From the NCBI GenBank assembly GCA_964036275.1, contig OZ038433.1, forward strand, positions 6,923,048 to 6,987,047: 64,000 nt of DNA, in the 5' to 3' direction. The notes under the pieces were generated by a model. The model made no database searches and had not been told where the DNA came from. It saw only the letters and a program-made list of their open reading frames with translations. The position numbers were made by a program, and so were the translations under genes. Below are positions 38,001 to 50,100 of this stretch, piece by piece; position 1 is the first letter of the stretch, and each line of letters begins with the position of its first letter. The stretch is from Litoditis marina (Eukaryota > Nematoda > Chromadorea > Rhabditida > Rhabditidae).

Positions 38001-38198
38001 GACATGTTCGTGGGGTCAAGTGATCCAAGAAACACATTTTCTGATACAAACCATTTCTCCAAACGACACTTGAATTCACAGGGACAGTGAAGCAGAGCTA
38101 TTTCTGCAGGTAATATATTCCAAACAGGGGCAATGCGTGACGAGATAAACTTTAGGTTGACAAGAGCTGGGACAATCAGATAGTTTCAAACCAATCCC
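32053..38198. other. Upstream region of the zinc-finger gene (right arm)
   Basis: No gene is supported. It contains the mirror image of the features described in the left arm: the degenerate tandem array at about 32690-33070 and long AT-rich non-coding sequence. The 5' untranslated region and promoter of the zinc-finger gene should lie just above 32052. A pyrimidine-rich tract ending in AAAG lies just upstream of the ATG and might be a trans-splice acceptor, but this is a guess. Confidence 0.55.
36362..36711. repeat. 175 bp tandem duplication, right arm only
   Basis: 36362-36536 and 36537-36711 are essentially identical. The left arm has a single copy (about 2000-2175), so this arose after the inverted duplication. 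Confidence 0.9.
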
Positions 38199-38735
38199 TC
38201 AATCAGATAGTTTCAAACCAATCCCTCTTAGCATATGGCAAAAACTAGTGGGAGAAGCAAGAGTCACAATATTGGAAGTCCAATAGTGGCCATAAATGTA
38301 TTTGTTAGCAGTACATGAATCCCTGAATAGTCGGCGTTTCCACAGTTTGAGTTTTTCTAGACGGTTTTTGTACGGAAATCCTGGCAACAACCTCTTAGTA
38401 AATCTTTGCTGAACCACCTCAACACTCATAATATCACAATTGTTTATTGGGGCAAAAACTTCTGATCCATATTCAAGAATGGGAAGCACTTTTGTTTTAT
38501 AGCATAAAATAAATCTTTCCTGAGAAAATGACAACCAACGGAACAGACTAATATCAAAACAAGATACTATGGCGCTCGCCCTCCGTGTAACAGAGAAAAT
38601 ATGTGTAGACATTTTCAAACTCTCAGTTAATCTTTGCTGAAACACCTCAAGACTCATAAAATCACCCTTGTTTAGTGGTTTGTTCAACAACAATCCCCGA
38701 AAATTTTCCGAGACTGGTGATAAAAAAACACCCAA
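38199..38735 (-). pseudogene. LINE reverse transcriptase fragment
   Basis: The frame contains a CYKTKVLPILEYGSEVF-like segment, followed by a QQRFTKRL motif and a run of the form RLEKLKLWKRRLFRD. This is the standard region after the catalytic core in CR1- and RTE-like LINE polymerases (the 'PILEYGS' and 'RR' motifs). A second, partial SLEVFQQRLT motif occurs upstream in the same frame, which suggests an internal duplication. The fragment runs into the inverted-duplication arm at about 38269, and beyond that the frame reads antisense LINE sequence, so the frame's last 25 or so residues are not real protein. No start, no YADD box; non-functional. Confidence 0.7.
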
Positions 38736-41175
38736 CGACTTAGCGCACTCATTTCAATACACAACTTTTCGGAAACGGAGGGGTCACGTGAAGTGACCTC
38801 GCAGTGCACGTTTATTATATTCTCTCTTCTTTGACGTTCATCCTTTCTTCGTTACAATTTATTACGTGTGCTAATCTGAGTGTATTATAGCAATTTTTTT
38901 TTCGGAAGCACCACAAAGAAAATTCGACTGAGAGGTAAAAGAGTTCTGTGATCAAGAAGATCAAAGTCCGCCCAATGGTTATGTGCATGACAACATTCGA
39001 TATGTTTTTGTCACATGCATTATCACTTCATCTGATACAACTAACACCGTTGCGGGACTCTACGTTCACCTTTACTCACATCTATACACAGAATAATTAT
39101 ACCGAAATCTGCACCTAAACTGTTCTTGGCTCTAAATTACCCTAAACGCTCGAAATTTATTAGATTTCAGTGCTAGAGGATACGTAGAGTATTGCTCATT
39201 AAATATAAGAATTCAACTAAATAGGGACCAGAGAGAAATAATTATTTTTTTTCTGCTCTACAATAAGCCATCGAGCTTGACCTGTGATGGAATTCTAGTA
39301 AGACACGGGTAAAAGACACTTGAACTCCTCACGGATTACAATCATGGCAACTTAATCAAGAAATTGTGATACAAATTCAGTAGCGTGTCTTCTGAGAAAT
39401 CGTTAACATCTTTCTACAGTAAACGTCTAAGTAATGGTGTCTAATACGCATGCTTGCTCAGTCCGCATCATTGGATGAGTATAATAGTTCAGTAAACACA
39501 CGTATTAATAGCTAAGTTTCTTTCCATTTAAAATAACTGTTTTTTCTTTCAATTTCTTGAATGGGAACTGCATACCTGAACATCTACAACTTTCAGATTG
39601 TAAATATAATTCGCAACATTTGAATTATAATAACTTCAATAACTGAATTTAACAAACAAAATGGAATCACAAAATTTAGTTTGTTCTTCGATATTCCCAA
39701 TTTTTTCAGTACGCTCAATAAACTTTCTGTGTGTTTGGGTAAAATAAAAAAAACCCATACCTGAGTGAGGCCGAGCGACACACACTTGCAGCTAGTTAAA
39801 TTCAGCTAGAAAGCATTGTTGCAGTGAAAAGTAAGATCAGAAAAGCTATATTATTCCTTCGTTTCGTTAGAAAGAGATCACACTGAGTTCCATCGTAGTT
39901 AACATTTGACAATTTTCCAGCCAAGAAAGAGTGACCGAAAAGTCCAAAGTTTCAGAAAATGTATTCTTTGAGAATTGCTACAACAGTATTTTTTTAGAAG
40001 AATGACAGTCAAATTCCAAGGTACATGGATATGTGCGATCAGTAGAATTGAAATGATCCACGACAACTATACCCTGAGAAAAACTTAGTTATCAGGCGAA
40101 ACAAAGTTGGTTGAAAAACTAAAAATGAAGTTTCTTCTGGATCACATTAATCTCTATCCTAAAGTTCCGTCACTTACCCAGATTCAGAGCGATGCAGTAA
40201 TATGCAAAAAAAAAATTACGATGAAATCCAACCTTAGTACCAGTCCCCAAATAGATATGATAAATTAGCTCTTTTACGAAATGTTTTGATTCAATTCCTA
40301 GTACTATTTGAAAAACCCACAAAAAAATGAACGGATAATGTTTGCCATTTCGTGCGTTATGTTTTAGTTTCACTTCTACTTATCCTTGGCTTCTACGATT
40401 GTGCTCAAGACAACTGGAACAGAACAGCCTTCTAGAAATTCATTTACCTCTGAAATTTCAACTTATTTGTACAAAGTATTACTCTAGCGCTCAGGAACTT
40501 CCCAAATATGCACTATTGAAGGACACATTCAGAGATACATTTTACATACGAGTGTTTACTGCTGCACAGTTCAACGAAATTTTGTGAAATATACAACTCT
40601 GTGTAAAAAATTGGTAGACTAGTCGGTGAATTTCTTCCTGATAATTAGAAGAGAGAAAATACTAGAATACTTCGTGGGAAAAACCTTTTCATTTATTTAA
40701 TAGTATAATTCCTAAAGTGTATTGAAGTGTTATAGTGTCAAAGTGTGTAAACTGCGTGTATGACAGTTCCACAAGTATTCGACACGAATTGTTTCATAAA
40801 AACACAAATTTCGGAAGCTGAGAGACAACCAAATAAAATCAGACCAATGAAGATTTCAAGTGACTGGTCATCCTCAAATTTCTCAGCGTCCAAACAACAC
40901 GAAACCCCAGTTTGAAGAACTTTGTGACTGCCTCGCCTGTCTCATCCCTGATTGTCTTATCAATATCGCATCATCGCCTAACCAAGAATCAAATAGTATT
41001 TGTCTTCAATAAAACAAACAAATGGGTATATGAAGCCAACATCACAAAATAACCGAAATCGGTTTGAGAACAATTATCGTTCCAATTGTGAAGTGCTATG
41101 AAATTCTGTTAAACTGTAGTTCATACATGAGTGCGTATCAGAGTACACTATACTTTTTATCTTAGTGTTCCAATA
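38736..41175. other. Intergenic stretch
   Basis: 2.4 kb with no gene that I can support. It is AT-rich with short open frames of no known character. It presumably includes the 3' untranslated region of the minus-strand gene that ends at 41176. Confidence 0.55.
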
Positions 41176-44100
41176 TCACATAACTGAAACGCCATATTCA
41201 TAGCCCACATCTTTGCTAATGGGACTGTGGCGGTATCTTTTCGAATTTCGTACGTTCTCTTCTACTTCAATTTTGACACCGAGTAGCATTGTCTTTTTCT
41301 TGGTTTTTTCTTCAAACAGTTCGAGCCATCTCTGAAAGCAAAAAAAACTGGGCTCAGGTTTTGAACTCCGGCGCAATGAAAAGTAATTTCAATCTAGCAC
41401 CCATTGTGTACGACTTTGAAAGCTTGTAGAAGTTTCTTATTGTCCATGGACAAGTTGTGTACCATGATCATGTCGATCAGTGAATGAAAATCAAACTCCT
41501 GGGCACCGTAGCAAAGTACCCTAAAAAGGTCAGCTGCGAGCTGAACTATCTGGACACCACCTGAACCAGATTCGGGTCACCCGCACTATGTTCATACACG
41601 GAAAGTTGGCAACTATGTGGCCATACTGTGATCAGGTCCTTAATCAGGGTGAGCTCACCATTTTCACGACTTCGCTACGGTGCCTGGTTTTTAAATTGAG
41701 CGGACGGCAATTTCAAACCACTATAACCTCCATGCCGCATGAATAGATTAGTTCGAAACATTTTTCAACTATTAAATCTCACTTGAAGGTGAAAGACGTT
41801 TACCTTTTCGATAACATTCATGCATTTAAAATGAAGTACATGGTATAAATCATATTTTAAGAGTCTCAGTAGGAATAGGAATGAGAATGACTACCCCAAT
41901 CTGCTGAGCACATATGTTCATTCGCAACTATACCATTGTGAAAGCATTAGAACAATAGATTCGTCTGTTCGACTTTATGTATGTAATTCAACTCCTTGTC
42001 GTGAAATCTTTGAATTTGGTTCGACGTTTAACTTTATTATGCGAGATAAATATGTTTATATGCACTTGTTTATATGCAGTTTAGCGACGGAGAGAAAAAT
42101 ATATCGACACGTTACTTGAAAAAAGTGTTAGTTTCACTTACATTTCTGAATAATTGTGCCCGGTTTAACATCTTGGAAGATGTGCAAAACTGAAGTTCAA
42201 CTCACCCTCGCTGTTTTCTCTCACTTTCTTGTCTGGAGCTATCCTTTGATTTTGAAAGCTTGAGTAAGTTGTCTTGATATTATCCGAGAACACACTTAGG
42301 CTGAAGTAAATTTTCCACGAGATCATATTTAGTTGCTACAAGTATTTTAAACTCCAGTTATTCATGTATTCATTCGTCAATTTCATGAGAGATGGTTAAA
42401 GGTACGAAGTTTCCGTTTTTGTTTCGTTCGACCCAAATATGGAAACATATGAAATTCTTGTTCTCTTAATTTATTTTATTTTCGACTAATTAGTCCAACA
42501 AAAGTTGTATCACTGTTGTAGAGAAAACGTACACTACGAGGGCACTTGGTGTGACCTCTCCATTCCCGCAAGTTTTGGTGTTGAAAGTGGTGGTAATGGG
42601 GAATATTTAGAAACAAACTATCTGTTTTGTTGAATTTTTATATTCTTATATTTTATCGATTTTTTTTTCAATTCGCTTGTTCCTCTCCAGGATTTATCTG
42701 AATGTTTTATCACTAATAGAATATTATACAAGATTTATTGAAGTATAATATACATTATGATTACTGCGAAATAACTATCAAGATGCTTATGCTTCGTGAA
42801 AGAAGTATTGTTCTCATTATTTAAAACTATTACCCGAATTAACCAAATAAAAAAACTTAGAAAAGCGTGAATCGTTTTCTAGTTTTTATTCAAAAGTCGG
42901 GTAACCGAAAAAAATCCTGTCCTTTTTGAAAACGGGCCCATCCCGCGCGGCGGTAAAACACGCCGCAGAAAACAGGCTTTACCGTAGTAAAACACGCCCC
43001 AAAGTCCAGGAAGGGCAGGATTTACCTATTTCTTCAGTTGTGGAGTGAGAAGCCTAGTAAAACAAGAACTTCATTAACAATAAACATGACAACATATAAA
43101 ACTTCGTAACGATGCAAGTCGTTAGACGAAACAAGATCACCCTGACTTGGGAACCGCCAACAATCTATCTTGCTCCTCGGCCGCGAGCACGTCCGCTGGT
43201 TTGGCCACGATTTGCCGGCTGTCCACGGCTGGCTGATACCGACTGGATCGAATGATCCTTTTTGCCTTGATTGGGCCGGCTGAAATTGAGATGTTTAAGA
43301 AAACTAGAAACCACAAAACAAATTTAATGTATGTCGCTCTCGTAGTAAGGGTGGGTAAACGAATGTGGTGGGACATTGATAGTTATTTCGCAGTAATCAT
43401 AATGTATATTATACTTCAATAAATCTTGTATAATATTCTATTATAATTACTGCTCAATAACTATCAAGATGCTTGTTCAAATCACCTCGAGAGTACATAT
43501 GATTGGTAGGACGGTGCAATATCGTCCTTATAGTAGAATTTGTGAAATGTGGAACCCTTGGATGACCAACAGGCTGCCTTCACGATTTCGCTCAAACTGG
43601 CGCCTGCTTTACGCGCTTTCGAAGTACTCGCGGATCTAGTCGAGTGTGCTCCAAAATGCGAGTCAACCCCCGCTTGCGAAAGTACCTCCTTCACCCATCG
43701 AGCTATGGTGGGAGGCGTTACAGGTTTGGAGGTAACATAAGATAATAACACTATATCTTCGCCCTTTCTAGCCTGCTCGGTTCTTTTTAGGTACTCAGAC
43801 AGGCAAAGAACCGGACAGAGCAACGGGTTTTCTAGGAACGACTCATACTGGGCTGTCTGTGCAGTCCCGTTTGCCCTATTCTTATTACGGTAGTCAATGT
43901 AAAAGGTCCACCGCTCCGAGGATCTTTGAAGGGAGGCTAGTGAAAGAGATGCTATTTCTGAAACCCTCTTAGGTGAACAAATAGCAAGTAGAAATGCCAA
44001 TTTGAGAGTCAGATTTTTCAGCGACAACTCTACATTTTTACCCCATTGCTCAATGAATTTCAGCACTGATGGAACGTCCCAAGTGGATGCGTACCGTGCC

Positions 44101-47100
44101 TTAGGGGGCTTTTGTCTGAAAAGTCCCTTCATGAAACGAGAAATAACAGGGTTACCCGTCAAAGATACACTGGTAAAATGATCAAAGAAAGTGCAAATAG
44201 CTGCTCGATGAGAGGCAATTGACGAGTAACTATAATCCTGCTGTGCTAGAAAAGCCAAGAAGTTACACACGTTGACAGGCGAGGGGGTACCCTTAATGCC
44301 TTCCTTGGTTACAAATTTAGACCATGCCCGTAAGGATGAGTTGTATTGGTTGCGAGTGTTCTTAGCCCAGCTGGCCATAATTGTGGCAACAGCTTTCTCA
44401 CTGAACCCCTGTTCTTTCCAGAACTTGGACAAATCTTCCATGCTAACATCCGAAAGTTTGATTGCCTTAGAAGGGGGAGAGCTTGCCCGTCTACTCCTAG
44501 GACTAGATTGGGGGTTGTAGGTAGTAGCAGCGGGGGTTCTATGCAGTGTTCCAGCGCCAGTGGAAACCAAGCTTGGGTCTTCCACAACGGGGTGACTAGC
44601 AGTAATGTGGCCCCGTCCTGGATGGCTTTCCTTATTACTCGCGTTATTAGGCTGAATGGCGGATAGGCGTATCCGTAGAGGTCCGACCATTTCTGAGCGA
44701 AACAATCTATTCTCCAAGCCTCTGGGTCTGAGAATAGGGAGCAAAATTTTGGTAACTTGGTATTCAAACGGGTTGCAAACAGGTCAACATCCGGCCTACC
44801 TAGTGTGGTAAACAACGTGGTAGCGACTAATGAATCTAATGTCCATTCAGAGTTCTCGCGTAAAGTATTTCGAGACTCCCAATCGGCAATTTCGTTCAAT
44901 TTTCCCGGTCGATGCGTGGTGTGAATTCGAATTTGCCGATCGGTGGCCCATGTCCAAACATCATGTGCTAGTTCCGATAGATGAGATGATGTGGTACCCC
45001 CCATATTTCTCACATATGCTACTGCTGTGGTGTTATCTAGCTCCAGTAAAACGTCACAGTTATTCCAACTCTCAGCAAATATTCGTAACGCGAAAAATGC
45101 GGCTTTCAATTCAAGATAATTGATATGCTCGCGCGCTTCCGAGCTATTCCAGCGACCTCCTATGCGTTTACCTAGGCACACGGCACCCCAGCCCGCTTTT
45201 GACGCGTCAGACGTGACAATCACATCCGGAGAAAAACGTACAAATGAGGTACCTCCTAATGTATCAATGCTTTGCCGCCACCACAGTAGTTCATCTATTG
45301 CGCCGTCAGTTAGGGTCAAAGGCTGATCGTAGCTTTCAGGAGTGTTATATTTTACTACCCGTGAGAGTTCGCGCTGTAGTTTTCTCAGATGGAAAACACT
45401 CTGCGGTGCGGCTAGGGAAATAAAGTTTGCTCTTCCAAGAAACCTCGCTAGATCTAGCGCTTTAACAGTTCGCGTTTTCAGTAATAATTTGATATCGCTG
45501 GTAATTTTGGAACGTTTTTCGTTCGGCACCGAAAATGTCCGCGCTTTGCAGTCAATAATTATGCCCAAAAATTCCATAGATTGTGCTGGCGTCAAAATAG
45601 ACTTTTCCATATTAACCCTTAGTCCTACCTTACGAAAAAGGTCGAGGGCCACTTCAATGTGGTTAGACAATTCGTCTCTTGAGTTAGCAAAAAATGCCCA
45701 GTCATCCAAATAGTGAACTAACCTAATGCCCTGCTCTCTGAGGTGTTCTGCTAACACCCTCATTAGTTTCGTATAAATGAAAGGTGCTGTGGCTAGTCCG
45801 AATGGAAGGCAGGTGAATTGATAGACGCGATTTTTCCACGTGAACGCCAGAAATCTGCGGTGCCTCTCATCAATACGAATAGCAAAGTAGGCGTCACTCA
45901 TGTCTAGCTTTGCGCAAAAATCCCCGTTATTTACTAGGTCCGGTATGATATGTAAACCTTCCATTTTAAAATGGGGGATATCGAGGAATTTGTTGAGAGG
46001 TTTTAGGTTGATGATTGGTCTAGTCGAACCATCTTTTTTTGGTACTCCAAAGAGTGTCGAAAGAAAAACTGGTTCAGAGCCGGAGGTTTCCTCAATAACC
46101 CCCTTTTCTAACAACTTCTCTAGTTCCGGGTCCAGCGAATTGGGAGGTTGTCTTAGAGGGGAGAGAGCTACTCTCAAAGGGGGTGCCTCGTTTTTAAACG
46201 GTAAAGAGTACCCCTTAACTGCCGCTAGCATGACCGGATCTGATGTTAACGTCTGCCAATTATTGAGAAACTCACTGAGCCTTCCCGCTATTGTTTCCGA
46301 GGGTGCACTATATTTGAGACTAATGTTTGGACCTGCTATATGTGATTCAGAATTTTCAACAGAATCAACATACCTTCTGTATGTAGCCTTCTTTCGGAAC
46401 TTGTTCCCAGCCGGTCTTGCGTGGCTGTTGTGCGGAGTCCGAAGCTTGTCCAGACTCTTTCTGAGAGGGGAGTCATCTGCGGCCGTGAGCTCCTTGACCA
46501 AAGCGGCCCCGAACAAATCGGGGACCGACTCGTTCAGGCCCCGATGAATTCCGATGGACTCTACGTCCAGAGGGTTCTTCTTGAAGCTAGGCATAGCTTT
46601 GTCCGCTGTGACACCCAATGTTCTGAAAAATTTAACATGTATGCTTGTTAGTTGTCCCTCTCATTTCTGCCGACTTCCAAATCCCATCTTTAAATCATGA
46701 CCACTCCATGTACGCCATAAAATGTAACTCAAAGTACGCAATAAAATGGCAACTCAATGTACGTAATAAATGTAATTATACCAATGTACCTGAGAGTCTG
46801 CTGCCTTTTGATGACTATCAGCTCCTTAATTCCAGAAGATAAGAGGTCCGCCATCAGTTTTAGGTACCCGTTCACATCGCCGACAAAGGGCTGCCCCTTG
46901 CCATCAGCTCCGATCTGAAATTAGACCATAATCAGGGTACTGTTCAAACAAGCTTGGCCACGATTAAAGGATATAGCTCCAAAGTTCTCTTATCAGTAAC
47001 TGCCCGCCCTCTGATCTGTGCTCCTAGCACATGAGTATAAAGACAAGGATAAAACAAAGAGACAAGGAAAAAAAAAAAAAAAAAAAAAAAGGGGGATAAC

Positions 47101-50100
47101 CGGCTTTTGACTCACCTTCAGAATCATCTCGATGATCTGCAGCGAGGTCAGGTTTGCGTCGTATAACGTGTTGAATTCGAAGTCACTGATCGCCATCTCG
47201 GCTTGTCTTCTCTCCTTTAGGAGGCTGCGGATCGATTCATCCACCTGGGGTGGCAGCGCCAACACGGACCTGAAAGTGCAATTAATGTCAGGTATAACTC
47301 TACCAGAAACGTGATTGCGTATCTCTTACTAAACAATATGTTTATAATGTAACTGAATCGCCAGTAGAAACTCCACGTATGAGCCGTCACCACATACGAA
47401 AGGAAGCCACCATAAACAGTAATTACCAAACATGACCAAATAAGTGAAATCATACTCAAACTCACGTTACGAGCGGAAGGGCGGCCAGAAGCTTGTGGCG
47501 GTCGGCCGTCGAGAGAAATTGACCAGCCGCTAGCGCTTCAAACCTGGCCAAGGCTTCCGGTGAGAGTCTGAGACGTTCTCTCTTGGACTGCTGAGGAGTT
47601 TGGGGCGGAGCCGGGACCTCCGACAGTGCTGAAATAAACCGTTCCTTATCGATTCCTAATCAAAACCAAACAAACGGTCAGCTCGATCACTACTACCTCG
47701 TATTTAACTGGAAAAGAGACTAAGGGCACAGGGTGGCGAGGAAATATTTACCTGAAGCGTAGTCCAATTTCTTTGGAATTTTGACGACGTTGTCGAGTGG
47801 GGATTCGTACTCCACCCCTCGACGCTTCTTGACAGGTGCTCTCTCAAAGTCGTGGTCGTCCGAGTCCATCGAATGCGACCGCGTGTAACGACCTGAAAAC
47901 AAGCAATTTGACTACTTTGCCCTACTACTCTGATCATTATCTGAACCTCAATCCCTGATCTATGTTTACGTTCGGGTGTTAATATTTTCCCATGACGTTA
48001 GAAATTCCTCCTTTCCTATAATCCAACCCAGGAAAAAAAATTAGAGATACTCACCTTCCTCAGTCTCCGGGGTGACAGAATATCTCCTTCTCTTGCGAGA
48101 GCGGGAAGTAGAGCGAGATCGTTCTCGCGAGCGGCGAGGCGAGCGGGAACGACGACGCCGACTCCGCGAGCGAGAGCGGTGACGCGATCGGGAACGCGAT
48201 CGGTGATGACGGGATCGCGAGCGACGCCGAATGTGGCGTGGTGACCGGAAACTGGGCGATTCCGACCGATGACGAGAACGAGACCGACTTCTACGAGTCG
48301 AAAGAGGGGTCAACGACCTATCGGTTAGGGCCCCGACGTCTCCGAAGAGAGTCTCTTCTGAGTCCCTCCTGAACCGACGAGAACTCCGAGCCGATTTCTT
48401 ACGCTCTTCCTCCACTGGGATCTGTCCTTCCTCCAGAATTTGGTCCGACATCTTCTTGATACGGTGAGCGATACTCTAACCGAAAAAATCCTTGACGAGA
48501 AACGAGAACAACTTCTACGACCTGACTCCAGCAGCGCCTCACGAAACAACTGAAGAAATAGGTAAATCCTGCCCTTCCTGGACTTTGGGGCGTGTTTTAC
48601 TACGGTAAAGCCTGTTTTCTGCGGCGTGTTTTACCGCCGCGCGGGATGGGCCCGTTTTCAAAAAGGACAGGATTTTTTTCGGTTACCCGACTTTTGAATA
48701 AAAACTAGAAAACGATTCACGCCTCGCTGTTTTCTCTCACTTTCTTGTCTGGAGCTATCCTTTGATTTTGAAAGCTTGAGTAAGTTGTCTTGATATTATC
48801 CGAGAACACACTTAGGCTGAAGTAAATTTTCCACGAGATCATATTTAGTTGCTACAAGTATTTTAAACTCCAGTTATTCATGTATTCATTCGTCAATTTC
48901 ATGAGAGATGGTTAAAGGTACGAAGTTTCCGTTTTTGTTTCGTTCGACCCAAATATGGAAACATATGAAATTCTTGTTCTCTTAATTTATTTTATTTTCG
49001 ACTAATTAGTCCAACAAAAGTTGTATCACTGTTGTAGAGAAAACGTACACTACGAGGGCACTTGGTGTGACCTCTCCATTCCCGCAAGTTTTGGTGTTGA
49101 AAGTGGTGGTAATGGGGAATATTTAGAAACAAACTATCTGTTTTGTTGAATTTTTATATTCTTATATTTTATCGATTTTTTTTTCAATTCGCTTGTTCCT
49201 CTCCAGGATTTATCTGAATGTTTTATCACTAATAACACTTTTACGTTTAAGTTTCGAAAAATTTATGATAATAGAAGGAATTTACTATGAGAAAAGGTCT
49301 AGAGATGAATAAGCGAATTGAAAAAAAAAATCGATAAAATATAAGAATATAAAAATTCAACAAAACAGATAGTTTGTTTCTAAATATTCCCCATTACCAC
49401 CACTTTCAACACCAAAACTTGCGGGAATGGAGAGGTCACACCAAGTGCCCTCGTAGTGTACGTTTTCTTTACAACAGTGATACAACTTTTGTTGGACTAA
49501 TTAGTCGAAAATAAAATAAATTAAGAGAACAAGAATTTCATATGTTTCCATATTTGGGTCGAACGAAACAAAAACGGAAACTTCGTACCTTTAACCATCT
49601 CTCATGAAATTGACGAATGAATACATGAATAACTGGAGTTTAAAATACTTGTAGCAACTAAATATGATCTCGTGGAAAATTTACTTCAGCCTAAGTGTGT
49701 TCTCGGATAATATCAAGACAACTTACTCAAGCTTTCAAAATCAAAGGATAGCTCCAGACAAGAAAGTGAGAGAAAACAGCGAGGGTGAATTGAACTTCGG
49801 TTTTGCACATCTTCCAATATATTAAACCGGGCACAATTATTCAGAAATGTAAGTGAAACTAACACTTTTTTCAAGTAACGTGTCGATATATTTTTCTCTC
49901 CGTCGCTAAACTGCATATAAACAAGTGCATATAAACATATTTATCTCGCATAATAAAGTTAAACGTCGAACCAAATTCAAAGATTTCACGACAAGGAGTT
50001 GAATTACATACATAAAGTCGAACAGACGAATCTATTGTTCTAATGCTTTCACAATGGTATAGTTGCGAATGAACATATGTGCTCAGCAGATTGGGGTAGT

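Larger units (their letters stand above)
30597..38269 (-). repeat. Right arm of the 7.5 kb inverted duplication
   Basis: Reverse complement of 470-7937. It holds exons 1-3 of the zinc-finger gene and about 6 kb upstream of it, so it includes the probable promoter. Arm-specific changes are a 175 bp tandem duplication (36362-36711), a 29-base G tract at 31775-31803 (22 in the other arm), and an insertion of about 40 bases near 37850. Near-identity over 7.5 kb implies a recent event or ongoing gene conversion between arms. Confidence 0.93.
42714..48722 (-). mobile_element. DIRS-like tyrosine-recombinase retrotransposon, apparently intact
   Basis: Inverted terminal repeats of 177 bp (42865-43041 and 48546-48722), a spliced gag region, an RT/RNase H/methyltransferase-like region and a tyrosine recombinase identify a DIRS1-type element. 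Reading direction is minus. A further 151 bp (42714-42864) outside the left repeat contains a 68 bp sequence that is inverted at 43376-43443, as expected of a DIRS 'internal complementary region'. All long frames are open, so the copy may be recent or active. Known nematode relatives of the Pat1 type have split direct repeats; inverted repeats as seen here are the DIRS1 arrangement. DIRS elements insert by recombinase and make no target duplication, which makes the 513 bp direct repeats on both sides unusual. Confidence 0.88.

Noticed and set aside
470..38269. The large inverted repeat as ends of a giant Maverick-like transposon
   Set aside because: There is no integrase, DNA polymerase or capsid gene between the arms. 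The interior is one host gene, and the arm ends show no terminal motif or target duplication.
43137..43376. 79-codon frame at the 3' end of the DIRS element as a separate gene
   Set aside because: Its start lies in the intron-like stretch before a strong acceptor. The part after the acceptor is better explained as a terminal exon, read in another phase with an RG-rich product.
48041..48451. SR-rich frame as a host splicing factor
   Set aside because: It lies inside the DIRS terminal repeats and splices in phase through four more exons into the RT frame, so it is the element's Gag.
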